Origin: Albula goreensis
Taxonomy: Eukaryota; Chordata; Actinopteri; Albuliformes; Albulidae
Length of the DNA: 64,000 bases
Reading direction: 5' to 3'
NCBI GenBank assembly: GCA_022829145.1
Contig: CM040744.1
Location: 682,001-746,000 of the forward strand
The position numbers and the translations under genes were made by a program. Under the pieces are notes generated by a model. The model had not been told where the DNA came from. It made no database searches and saw only the letters and a program-made list of their open reading frames with translations. This document shows positions 54,365-64,000 of the stretch, piece by piece. Numbering within the stretch: the first letter of the stretch is position 1; each line of letters begins with the position of its first letter.

Positions 54365-57300
54365 CTCGCTATTCAAACACATACACTCAATCACTCACAC
54401 GCACATTCTCTCACACACACTAACATCGTGGGCCAGTCCTTGACCCGGATAAAACCCCACTTCCCTTTGGAGATTTAAGCCAGCTCTGTGCATGGCTACC
54501 ATCCAGGCAATGGGCTCGGGTAGGGGGGGCTGGGGGGGTGCGGGGTGCAGATGAGGGCCACAGGGTCCAAAGCTTTCTTCCCCCCCGCTAATGGAATTCC
54601 TCATTGACTGAACCTTTTCAGCGATCTGAAATGTTAACAGCTTTCTCCTAACACCTCTTTAGAATTAGCAGCTCTGCTCCTGTCTAGATATACAGTGACC
54701 ACCTGCATACAGTGACACTGTGTAACAAAGTATAAAAGAAAAGAACTCAGCGATAACTAAACCAAAAGTACGTGTTCCGAATTTGAAAGATTCCTTATTT
54801 TAGGATGAGAACCAACGGTTCTACCAGCCTCACAGAGTATCTCTCACAAACTCTGGTAGAACAGGCCATACACACTGGATTCCTCTGAGACATGCGATGA
54901 CTGAGTCCTTGCTTCTTTCCACACTGCAGGTGTTTACACCAATTACAGACTCCCTATTCTACATGAGGAACATGAAATCTTCACATGATCGGTTTGTGAC
55001 TGTTGCAGGTGGCTGACCAGCCAGGAGAGGCCGCTAGAGAGCAAAGAGACTGAGGATTTTAACATTGCTTTCCTAGTAATCAAACTCCCAGCTGACAAAA
55101 GATTCCTTTCTGCTCAAAAGTATGCCACAGACGTAGCAGTAACCATGGTACCCCAGAAAAACCTTTCAGCCTACCCCATAATTATTTCCCCTGGTGGGAA
55201 ATCAAGAGCGAGGCTTGTTGCCGCAGCGACCAGGTATGTACTGGACGTTGTTGACGGGTGAGACAAATGACCAGCGGCTGTGAGCAGCTTTGAGAAATCC
55301 ACTTGCATCTCATCAAGCAAACAAAGGACAATTCTTCAGATTCACAAAAGTGCTTTGTTTTTTTATTTTAATTTATTTATTTTTTGTTCTCAACAAAGAC
55401 AAAGGCTTGGGCTGACTGCCGAAACGTGTCTTTATTCCCCTTCCTTGCAACAAGCATGAGAGTAAAAAACAAAAAAAAAAAAAAAGCACTTGCTCTCAGA
55501 CGCGGATGCAGTGAACTCCCATGTCTAATACGAAATGGTAGAGAACAAAAGATTAATCCGGTCCAATTCCGGTTTGAAGCCTGAGCCAAAACATCTGGCT
55601 GAAAGAGTCATGAATCACGCGTTTCTGCAAATCTCTTCAAAAGGAGTCAGACTGCCAGGGCCACTGGGAAAATCTGAAAAGGGCGTAAGAGAATTCCGTG
55701 CCTCGTCTGGACAGCGACTGACGTGAGACGCCAGAGACCAGCACAGAATGCATGACTTTGGCCTGCAGGCCTGCATTTTCTGCTAAGCTATAGCAGAGTT
55801 TTCAAAAGGAGAGGTGTCCTTACCATTTTCGTGGCTGTGTGAGGGGCTTGTACTTGCTGTATTTCACCTTCCACTCCAGAACTTCTTTGCAGTGCTTGCA
55901 AACGCCATCGTGGACCTTTGCGTTGGCTTTCTAAACACAGCATACCAAAAAATAAAAACATAAATCAGTTAATTTGACAAATTCATGTTACACAATCTAA
56001 AATTATCACATTATAATTTCAGAAAAATTATGTTTTCAAGGAGGGGTTACATGACAAGCTGTTAAGATGTCCAGCAAGAAACCTCTTGATGTTTGTGATG
56101 ATAATTGTTGACCAACTACATTTCATAAGCAGTCCTCTCTCTAGAAGTTGCTATTACATTTCAGATTATGAGTGACGTCAGCTTTTATGACCTTAATTAT
56201 TACTTATTCTTCTAAACGCCAAAACCAATTTCACCGGCACTGAATTTCTACAACAATATACTGTTGAATTTCAGAATAAAAGCCTTTAAAATATAGTATA
56301 CATTAAAACAAGATGTTCTATTCAGAATACCATTAAAAGGAGACTGTCAGTTCCAATCGCTAATTCCACTTCTGACACATTTTTGAGGGCCCCAGGTAAC
56401 TGTACAGAAGGTTCCACTGTGGAATTTCAGAATAAAGGCCCTTTGAAAATATTATGCACTAAAACAAGATGTTCTATTCAAAAAAAAAAATATTAAAAGG
56501 AAACTGTTTGCTTCCAATCACTATTTCAAATTCAGATGCATTCTAGAGGACCCCAGGTACCTGCACAAAAAGATCCAGAACGTTCCAGTGTGGACTTACG
56601 CTGCATTTTGTAACAACTCTCTAAAATGTAAAATATTTTAGTTTATTATGTAATAATCCTGCATTTTGTAAGAATGTAATGCTTTTTATAATAAACAGCT
56701 TGAATGCAATATGTTGTTCATTTTTCTGCATTTTGTAACAAATTATTACATATGGTGGTGATTATTACAAAATGCAGGTGTTTTTTTTTTAATGAAAATG
56801 TAATAGCACTACACATTTTGTAATAGCTTACCAAAATGCATTTCTTAAAAGTATATAAACCTATAATTTTAATAATTATAGCAAAGCTGCTTAGTAGACA
56901 CGTATTGTGTTTCTGCCTTTTCTTATTATCACGTCTAAACGTGTTCTTCTGCTATTGAAGTCCATGGCAGCCCCTAGAACCGTAAGGTAAAATGTTTTGG
57001 CACACTGATTGGGGTCAGTCCCCTGATTCTTATCACTAAGTTTCATGTCTGCACCTCAAGTACTCTTGCATCACTAATGGGACAAATTTGGAGGTGCATT
57101 TACGCATACTGGATTTTCTGCCATATTGGATTGTCATAGGCCACAAATTTAGTCATATCTTCCCCAAAATTGGCCAGATGATCTTCAGACCAAGACTCAC
57201 AAAAGTTATGAGATGGATTTTTGATTTTTGAAACCGTTTGTCTGTTACAGCCAATCAAAATCAGTGGTGAAGCCGCCAAACAGGAAGTGAGGTTATATCT

Positions 57301-58560
57301 CAGCAACTGTTTGATGCACTGACACCAAACACCACACCACATTACCAACACCACATTACCATGTGGACTCTTAACCCATATTTTAGGATGTCCAAAAAAT
57401 GTTGTGTCATTTGACCACCGGGGGGTGCTGCAATAGGCAAAAACGTATTTGGGATAATAACTGTTGATGTGTTTGCCTTAAAAATTCCTGTGTCTCATGA
57501 TATCTTAAGAGATTCCAAGGCTGAGACATGGCAACTTGTCATGTCAACCTAATTGATGTAGCCACCATATTGGGTCTAATCGAAAGATGTAAAACATTTT
57601 TCACAAGACACAAAGTTTGTCCAAATTTAGTAAGTGGAAACAGTTCGTTTCCCTAAGTAATTTTTTACGAGAACATCTTGTTTTCATGCTTAATATTTTC
57701 AAAGGGCCTTTATTCTGAAATTACACACACTAAAATGTTCTGGAACTTTCTGCAGCTCTCTGGGGTCCTCTACAATGTGTCTGACGTGGAATTAGTGATT
57801 GGAAACAGACGATTTCATTTCCATAACATGCTGACTACGATAACTTGTCAACCTGTATGAGAGACGTCAGTGCTCCGTAGAATCAAATTCCACAGTGAAT
57901 TCCCCCGAGCCCCTGGTAAGCCAGTGAAATTGTTTTGACTTTACATAATGTATTTTTCATTTAACTTTTGAATCAAACCCTAATATTATTAATCGACTGT
58001 AAAGTAAATGAAAGCGACGGATTATTCAGTTCTTGCAGTGGCGGCTGGCTTGACCGCAGTGAAACATCAACGCGTGTCACCTGGTATCTACAATTTCTAC
58101 TATGTTAGCGTGGAAATACTATAATACAACAGTAAATAGGAAGAACATTGTTACAAATATGAACCGTTTAACAAAGGCTGATAGCCATTATCATACGAAG
58201 TTAGGTAGCTGATTAAGATTAACTTTATGTGCCATGTTTTCAATCTTCTGTCGGCAAAACGAGGCTAGTTAGTAAAGTTAGCTAGCTACTTCTTGAACAC
58301 ATCGGTAGTGTGTAATACCGGCAATTAATACAGCTAGCTATAGTGACGATATGTGACAGTTGAGAGTTAGATATGTCTAAATGAAGAATATAACTGCCGA
58401 TCTGTGTGTGGTGATGAAGACTAAATATTAGCAAAATAACACCAACAACTTCACTCACCTTTACTTGAACACTAGCGCCGTACTTATTATTTTTGAAAGC
58501 AGATGTGTTTTGGTACTTCTGTCGTCGCGAACGAGAAACGTTCCCCTTTTGAGAACTCAT
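49621..58560 (-). CDS. C9orf85 homolog (DUF2039 family), complete gene, 4 coding exons
   Basis: The four exons join in frame to 194 residues: 58,459-58,560; 55,824-55,930; 52,271-52,384; 49,621-49,882. The protein starts MSSQKGNVSRSRRQKYQNTS, like human C9orf85, and keeps the block EVLEWKVKYSKYKPL. It has four CxxC pairs: C45/C48, C70/C73, C86/C89 and C96/C99, probably binding zinc. It then has CGKKEDIVIP and an acidic, low-complexity tail. The function of the family is not known. The N terminus is basic, and the tail has eight consecutive Glu (114-121) and two runs of five Asp. All introns are GT-AG. The exon boundaries keep the reading frame with split codons C70 and P108. It lies downstream of a divergent region and upstream of gda on the same strand, as in human. 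The start ATG is the one conserved with human. Confidence 0.93.
49883..52270 (-). other. C9orf85 homolog intron 3
   Basis: It holds (AT)n at 50,502-50,528, two ZNF143-like motifs (near 50,024 and 51,686) and a tandem repeat at 52,110-52,262. No other gene. Confidence 0.7.
52110..52262. repeat. GATTGGACAGGGAGAGTCTGG tandem repeat
   Basis: Units near 52,119, 52,151 and 52,183 share (T)GATTGGACAGGRAGAGTCTG, and a fourth partial unit is at 52,247. The last copy ends a few bases from the exon 3 donor site. Confidence 0.7.
52271..52384 (-). CDS. C9orf85 homolog exon 3
   Basis: It completes C70 and codes for VKCLQKSVKDAYHIICKPCA, then LQLELCAKCGKKEDIVI. This holds three of the four CxxC pairs and is very close to human VKCLQKTVKDSYHIMCRPCA. 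Confidence 0.96.
53160..53500. repeat. Higher-order (CA)n array with GTACCACCATTCTCTCTCAC units
   Basis: A unit made of (CA)n plus TGTACCACCATTCTCTCTCA and CTCTCACAC repeats about six times, with the (CA)n part growing from about 8 to about 40 dinucleotides from left to right. Confidence 0.92.
54270..54362. repeat. (CT)n-(CA)n compound microsatellite
   Basis: CTCTCT followed by about 28 CA units. A poly(A) run at 54,196-54,215 lies nearby. Confidence 0.95.
55824..55930 (-). CDS. C9orf85 homolog exon 2
   Basis: Residues 35-69: KANAKVHDGVCKHCKEVLEW, then KVKYSKYKPLTQPRK, plus two bases of C70. It holds the first CxxC pair. Confidence 0.96.
55931..58458 (-). other. C9orf85 homolog intron 1
   Basis: It is mostly occupied by the inverted/tandem repeat structure at 56,265-57,840. 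No other gene. Confidence 0.7.
56265..57840. mobile_element. Foldback-like element with tandem ~150-bp subterminal units
   Basis: Two direct copies of a unit (TTTCAGAATAAARGCC...AAAACAAGATGTTCTATTC...TTCCAATC...GAGGRCCCCAGGTA) lie at 56,270-56,415 and 56,420-56,592. An inverted copy lies at about 57,670-57,835. Between them is AT-rich sequence with CTGCATTTTGTAA at 56,601, 56,650 and 56,726 and its inverse TTACAAAATGCAG at 56,765. The part 57,000-57,360 (CCAATCAAAATCAGTGGTGA, ACAGGAAGTGAGGTTATATC) looks like dispersed fish repeat sequence. No transposase is seen. Confidence 0.65.
58459..58560 (-). CDS. C9orf85 homolog exon 1 (start codon)
   Basis: Residues 1-34: MSSQKGNVSRSRRQKYQNTS, then AFKNNKYGASVQVK. 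Human has MSSQKGNVARSRPQKHQNTF. The donor is AAG|GTGAGT. Confidence 0.95.
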
Positions 58561-58740
58561 ATTGTGCTGATATTCGACTGTATAAATATAAATATATATA
58601 TTGGCTTGCGGCTTATTAATCTTTCAATTGAGATCAACTCAAAACCACGTTGCTGTACTTATTTTCCGACCGGAGCAGCAGCAATAAGAAAAGTGCTTCC
58701 GGGTCGTGGTTGTCATAATAGTAGTACTCTACAAAAATGA
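58561..58740 (-). promoter_or_regulatory. Probable promoter of the C9orf85 homolog
   Basis: A TATA-like AT-rich run (TATAAATATAAATATATATA, 58,578-58,600) and an ETS-type site (CCCGGAAGCAC on the minus strand, about 58,691-58,701) lie within 140 bases of the start codon. CCGGAAG sites are usual for housekeeping genes. Confidence 0.45.
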
Positions 58741-58744
58741 AGAA

Positions 58745-61163
58745 ATTGCTGCTGGAATTTGGCTGGAACCATGTATTCACAGTGAATGCACCTCATTTTA
58801 TGGCACATTTATTATGGACTGTAAACACAAAAAAACTGTAATACATGTCTCAATGAAAATGGGGTCCAGGTTACTCAGGAACATGTCTAGTATCCAAAAC
58901 AAATGAGTTTTTAAGTGGTCTGAAATATATCACAAATGAACATAAAGCACAATGAGCCATAGTATACAATGAGTTCCGACGTCTACCGTAAACTGGTGCT
59001 AACACGGACATTAACTGAACTACGATAATTAACACTTGACTGAATTCAAATGCTCATAATGTATAAAGCACAAGAAAGAGAATTCTGTGACGAAATCAAC
59101 CAGAAACGGACAAAGAGGCCATGTACAGATCCGCAATCTGTCGAGACCTGGGAAAGGAAGGCGAAAAGTGCAAAAATATTTGCATAGGTCTTTTCAAATG
59201 CAGATTAAAAGATGTTCTTTGAATGGTAAGACAAATATGCACGAATCACAGATAGCTAATATAGAAAAACTTCCTGTGGAAAAACTTTCCTCCATTGGAA
59301 AAACTATATGTAAATTCTGAAGTAAAAGCTGAGACTGCTGGCTCAGCTCTTCTCTACTGTCTTTGTTACATCTCAAGGCTATGCAGAGTGTGTTTAAAAA
59401 CCTGAACCGACAGTCCATAACAAGGTGTACTTCCTCTGCAAATGGCCTTGCCATTTTATTACAGTCCGCACTTCATAGTCCTGGGTGTATATTCCAGCAT
59501 ACTAAGTTACGGAATGTTCTGGTTGAGATAAAACAAATGATAACATCTTTGTCATTGGATCAGCACAATGATCCACATGATTGGATTTACCCAGTTTTGT
59601 CCTGGTTTAATATTTTGGGCATTAAAACTATGGTTAGTGTGATACACATGGATAGCTGTCAGACATGTGAAATCAGCAGCACATACAATGAGCAAGACGT
59701 TTTTTTTTTTTCAGGTTCCTCTTACAATTTCACAAGAATCACTTGATATTCTTTTCCATCAGATTATACCAAAGGGCGAAGCTACAAGTAGACGTGACAC
59801 ATGTAACAAAGTACTAATTTGACAAACCGTTTGGACCAGCAATCCAGATAATACTGTCATTTTTGCATCCCTTGTTAGTTCCAACGGCTTGTCAGTTATT
59901 CGAAATCTTGTTCCACCATCACCATTAAATAATCTTCCACTTGCTGGCAACGATACACAGAAATATAGGTTAAGCTCTGTAATATGTCACTCAGGGAAAT
60001 CAGTCAGAAGAGGCCATTACTGGTCAGCGCTTGTGTAAGATTCGAGCTGATGACGTGAACGTCTATAATGATTCAAAAAGCGATGAAAGCACAGCAGGAG
60101 TAATATGTTTGTATGAAATACAAGCAAAGGAAACCCAGGACGCATCGAACCAAAATAACAAAGTAGAACTGTCAGACTCAGATTCTAATGCGCTCTGGAT
60201 AAGAGCGTCTAACAAATGCCCGTAATGTAATGTAATGTAATGTAATGCTGTTTTAGTATCACCATGTCACTACCTCCCCAAACAGCCAGACGATAATTTT
60301 CACCCATCTTGATATTCATGAGTCAGACGTTGGCTTTTTCGAAGTACGTTATAAAAGCTGTATGAAAAAGGCTGGAGTGCAAAAAAACTGAATTTTGATT
60401 TAAGAGAAATAGTTCATGTGAGCTCTGGCAAATGTATAGACATTTAGATATATGATTCCTAAGACAATCAATAACCTTCCGCCCCCACTAAATGATGAAG
60501 ATTATGATATAATAAGTAATGACAAATGGTTGAATGACAATAATTGGTGTGTACCATGAACATTTCAAATATTGCTTGAAAGACCAGACTATATTTACCA
60601 TTTATGCTTCTTTTGCAATTGCAAAATGTCTGTTGTCAAAATATAGATGTTTTATCACATGTATCAAAGGCTGTGAGGAACTGGTGGCAGTTTGAGAAAG
60701 TAATAATACTGGTCAACATTAAATTGCACTGGGCAGTCATGTCCATTGATGTGTAAAATGAAGTTAGGGCAACATTGTCACATTATGTTTTCAAATTATG
60801 GATATATTGTCAATATGTGAAAGGGAATTAAAGGAGACTCTTGTCCGACTAAAATATCTAACACTTCAGAACTTGATAATTTACGGGACCGTAATAGACA
60901 TTAGTATTCATTATGAATTTCGCCACTGCTGCCCATATTTCAAAAAACAGTCAGAAGGAAGTAGCTGTGGTATCTTTGTCTGTTCATTTTCCAAAGCAGT
61001 TTTATTTAGTTATAACATAAATCCATTTTGTCACAGTGACATGAGAGAATGCCTTCCCAGCCCCACTTTCATTGAGACATAAATTTTAGTTTTTTGCAAA
61101 CAGTCTAAAATAAATGTGCCATAAAATCAGGTGAATTTATGGTGCCAGGCAAATGCCAGCAGC
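58745..61163 (+). mobile_element. Old TIR-bounded element with USP-like and Ulp1-like peptidase remains
   Basis: The two ends are inverted copies of each other over more than 130 bases. The left end has GCTGCTGGAATTTGGCTGG, CATTTTATGGCACATTTATT and CATGTCTCAATGAAAATGGG. The right end has CCCACTTTCATTGAGACATA, AATAAATGTGCCATAAAATC and GCAAATGCCAGCAGC. The plus strand between them carries parts of two cysteine peptidase domains. A ubiquitin-specific-protease-like part spans about 59,380-60,120, with the His-box region KYRLSSVICHSG...GHYWSA and the end DDVNV...AGVICLYE. An Ulp1/SENP (C48)-like part spans about 60,480-61,080, with SNDKWLND, VNIKLHWAVMSID and GSSCGIFVC. It is clearly old and broken, with several disruptions. 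An L2 tail with (TGTAA)n was later inserted at 60,188-60,246. No transposase is recognised. The superfamily is unknown to me. Confidence 0.65.
60188..60246 (+). mobile_element. L2-type tail with (TGTAA)n inside the peptidase element
   Basis: GCTCTGGATAAGAGCGTCTA then ACAAATGCC is followed by five TGTAA-type units. This is a typical end of a 5'-truncated L2 or SINE insertion. Confidence 0.8.
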
Positions 61164-61185
61164 AGTCCATAAGACATCACACCAT

Positions 61186-61300
61186 TGTCAAACTCACTTG
61201 TTTTGGATACTAGACATGTTCTTGAGTACTCTCAATCCCACTTTTTTCTGTACAGTCAGTCCATAATAAATGTGTCTAATGTATTTTTCCCCTATGGTGC
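61186..61300. repeat. Extra partial copy of the peptidase element's subterminal repeat
   Basis: ACTTGTTTTGGATACTAGAC then ATGTTCTTGAGTA and CAGTCCATAATAAATGTG repeat, in inverted sense, parts of 58,800-58,910 (CAGGAACATGTCTAGTATCC). This lies just outside the right end of the element, so a second copy or a duplication is likely. Confidence 0.6.
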
Positions 61301-62320
61301 TGAGTATATGTCGCAAGCAGTCGGCAAGAGTCTAAAATCGCCACGTCTCATTTGGACTCGATTTAGGATCTTTATTAATGTTTTCTTTTACGGTCTAAAA
61401 TACTTACAGTCATGGTCCACGTGTTTTTGTGTCTTAAATCTGTTTTGCAGCAGCTGATGCGAGATGATAAGACAATAGAGTCCCTTTTGACATGTGTTGA
61501 ACAAACAAAATTGGGGTGATGAACAAGACTTCACACATATGATAGCAATCTGGAATTATAATAAGGCAACATAAAACAATTACCATTTTAATTAATTCAA
61601 GTGTTAATGTTTACATTCCAGGTCATGTCCATGTTCGTATCATTTTAAAATCTGGTGTTGAATTTAGACAGGAAAACTAATACTAATCTATTACCCACTG
61701 TTACCCACCTTTATGTTTTTTGTTTAGTAATGTTGTACAATATCAAGTATGTTAAACACTCGTAATTAATGCAAAGAATTCAATGAACTCATTCAGCACC
61801 TCAACACACCAAGAAAACGCTATTATTGTAAACATTATTATTATAGTTACAGTTATACCCTTAATTACATTTGTCGACGTACTGGTAATAATATGCAACC
61901 TTTTGGATAGTTCAATAGTGAAAATAACCGCGTTTTAGAGGTAACAATTCACATAATAAAAATATTGAAGTTCATCGGGGCTTTTATTTTGACGTATTTC
62001 ACGGGCTTATTGCCTCTAAGTACAACTAGCTGCGAAAGCAGTTCTGTGTAAGAGAGCGTCCATTACGTTAACCGGAACAGAACTGCTACATTCATGTCGT
62101 CATTCCATCTGGCAACGTTTAAACATTTTTCTTTTTTATTATTTGCTCTCTGGTGGTTTAGCTACATATAATTTGTGGACAAATTACACTTGTGTTTTTC
62201 TGTAGACACACCTGACTCCTTTTCTTTTTCAATGATACTGATGAAAAGTCTGAAAGTAAAAGCATTACGTCATTCAGCAAAGAAGCGCCACACCTTGTAC
62301 AAACAGATTGTGCCAGAATT
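61300..62320. other. Intergenic region, no gene recognised
   Basis: AT-rich, with only unrecognised ORFs. Nothing else seen. Confidence 0.5.
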
Positions 62321-62460
62321 GTAGTTTCTGATTGGCTTTTATAGGTGCCATTCAAACTTCTTTTTCCATCACTCTGCGGTTTGACAACGCCCGCCTTATT
62401 CTTCCCTAAACTCGGTCTCCATTGGTGTTCGGTCACATCTGTCAATTCTTATTGGTTGAA
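62310..62460 (+). promoter_or_regulatory. CCAAT-rich candidate promoter of the next plus-strand gene
   Basis: Three inverted CCAAT boxes (ATTGG at 62,331, 62,421 and 62,451) lie within 125 bases. A CAGAATTGTAGTTT motif directly before the first one resembles a half ZNF143 site. By synteny the next gene to the right should be abhd17b in plus orientation. Its coding sequence is not in the window. Confidence 0.4.
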
Positions 62461-62469
62461 GAGGCTTTA

Positions 62470-64000
62470 ATCTTCCTGATTTGTTCCTATACGGTTTCTC
62501 CTATGAAAACAGAAGGCAGCTATCTTGGTAGAAAACCGATAGCGAGGTGGTCATTGTTTGCGGTGGGATCGAAATACAGACGAAACACGGGCTGGAGGGG
62601 ATAAAGATTTCACCGAACGCAATTTTAGGTACTATCATCGCATTCAACCTTTCTATGAAGTCTATAGCTTGCTAACTGGACCACATGTTTACAAGATTAA
62701 TTGAAAACAGAAAGTCGGAGCCTGGTTTGGGTCGATTCTGCAAGCGGTTGGCAATTTCCTCCACACAGCTAGCAAAAGAACGAACTGTGGTTTGTGGCTC
62801 CTACAGAAGAGATACGACTCAACATCCAACGGTAATTAAACGATTGGATAGAATCATCTTGCCCGGTGAGCCCCATCAAGCTATACTAGTGTGGACTGCT
62901 GCTCCGAACGCTCTATCATCCTGATCTGGTACTGCGGGACTTTTGAGGTTTGTGTTGAACTGATGTTGCTACACATATACTATGCAGATTGCTAACCAAC
63001 GCTTCACTATTATTTCAACACTGACATGTAATGTAAGGTAACAGTTTTATTAGCTAGCGAGCAAATGATATAATACACATTATCTGCCGATCCAGCTTGC
63101 CGGTTAATACACGGACAATGGCTATCTAGCTAGCTGGCAGTCGTGTATATACAACGTTATGTTTTTCTAAGCAGCTTTTTTCTGTTCACCGGTTTGGATC
63201 GCTGTTTCTGTTAGCTTTTGTGGCTAAGTAAGTGAGCTAGCCGATACATCAAGCCTGTCCGGCAGCAAGCCAATTAACTGTGCCGAATTGTACGCTGTGT
63301 ATTTGCCTCTCATTGTATGACGTTGGCAGGCCTTTTAACTACTGATATTCCAGATTCCTATTGTTGACAAGACGGTGGGAAGACTATACCGAAGCCCCAG
63401 CTGGGCGAAGAATTCTCAAACGCCAGCTATGCATCCATTTGCCCGGCTGCTGTGACCACCTGTCATCCAGCCCGTATCAATGTCAAATACACTACTTGAT
63501 GCTGAACAGTAGTAAACGTCAGCTAGCATGTATGATCAGCAGCTTGCTACAAAACGTTCTCTAGTTAGTCACATGGCCATGATTTACTCGATAGCTGTGT
63601 TGATAGGAAGGGTTACGCAGAAAGTAACCGGTGGTACGATCAGACCCAATGCTGGGTACTAGCTATTTATCTAGAACTTCCTGCCAAGCATGCAAATGTG
63701 TGTGTTTTTTTTCTGACTGTCAGAATCCCCCTCCTCCCCCACCCCGAGAAGTGGTGACTGCTCCCCTCCTCCAAGTGAGCGAGTTGTTACGGCAAAAGAC
63801 GGTTTACTATCCGTAACAGTAGAGGGCAGAAATGGTCACAATGACTGGAATGTGTGCGTACTCTAACTTTAACTACCTGTCATATGTGTAAATAACAGTT
63901 TAAACACACCTAGCAACAACTTACATGAGTTGCGTACAAGTCTTCATGTTTAGGACATTGATCATTTTGTCAGCATGAAGTAAACTAATGTAGTCTTTTT
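62470..64000 (+). other. Possible 5' noncoding exon and first intron of abhd17b (synteny inference)
   Basis: There is no recognisable coding exon. In human the neighbour of C9orf85 away from GDA is ABHD17B, in divergent orientation and with a noncoding first exon. The ORFs at 62,685-62,924 and 63,361-63,564 show no known domain and start within this presumed UTR/intron, so I do not call them genes. Confidence 0.3.

Larger units (their letters stand above)
52385..55823 (-). other. C9orf85 homolog intron 2
   Basis: It carries the large CA arrays listed separately. Nothing else coding is recognised, and the ORFs in the CA arrays are repeat shadows. Confidence 0.75.

Noticed and set aside
58745-61163. 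Functional host gene with USP and SENP domains
   Set aside because: The region is clearly broken, is bounded by inverted repeats and has an L2 tail inserted in it, so an old mobile-type element is the better reading.
62685-62924. 79-codon frame in the presumed abhd17b upstream region
   Set aside because: It does not match the known N terminus of ABHD17B or any family I recognise, so it is not called as a gene.

Overview
This is vertebrate nuclear DNA from a ray-finned fish, most likely a teleost. I cannot name the species. Three host protein genes can be recognised, all with spliced, GT-AG exon structure. The gene order zfand5 - gda - C9orf85 homolog matches the human chromosome 9q21 block C9orf85 - GDA - ZFAND5, with the relative orientations kept. 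The rest is typical fish intergenic and intronic sequence: long (CA)n/(GT)n and (CT)n tracts, SINEs with a tRNA-like head and an L2-type tail, L2-clade LINE pieces, and short inverted-repeat DNA elements.

Layout. (1) 1-4,120: the 3' end of zfand5 on the plus strand, with its last coding exon (181-329) and a long U-rich 3' UTR. (2) 4,121-21,900: an intergenic stretch between the convergent zfand5 and gda, rich in microsatellites. It holds an inverted-repeat element at 7.28-8.63 kb, two LINE pieces in opposite orientation at 19.0-20.9 kb and a SINE at 21.4 kb. (3) 22,414-36,769: the complete guanine deaminase gene on the minus strand, 14 coding exons and 451 residues with all metal-binding and catalytic residues, plus a TATA box just upstream. 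Its introns carry two short inverted-repeat elements, minisatellites and a GC-rich island. (4) 36,770-49,620: an intergenic stretch with two further inverted-repeat elements and two SINEs in opposite orientation. (5) 49,621-58,560: the complete C9orf85 homolog (DUF2039 family) on the minus strand, 4 coding exons and 194 residues, four CxxC pairs and an acidic tail coded by a repeat. (6) 58,561-64,000: the divergent upstream region. It holds an old inverted-repeat-bounded element with remains of two deconjugating peptidases, one ubiquitin-specific-protease-like and one Ulp1/SENP-like, followed by a CCAAT-rich stretch that may be the promoter and 5' noncoding exon of the next plus-strand gene (abhd17b by synteny; inference only).

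The three host genes do not form a pathway. Zfand5 is a ubiquitin-binding A20/AN1 protein, Gda turns guanine into xanthine, and the C9orf85 protein is an uncharacterised cysteine-rich protein. Their association is positional. The most unusual object is the 58.75-61.16 kb element with consecutive USP-like and Ulp1-like domains and long terminal inverted repeats. It begins about 185 bp upstream of the C9orf85 start codon.
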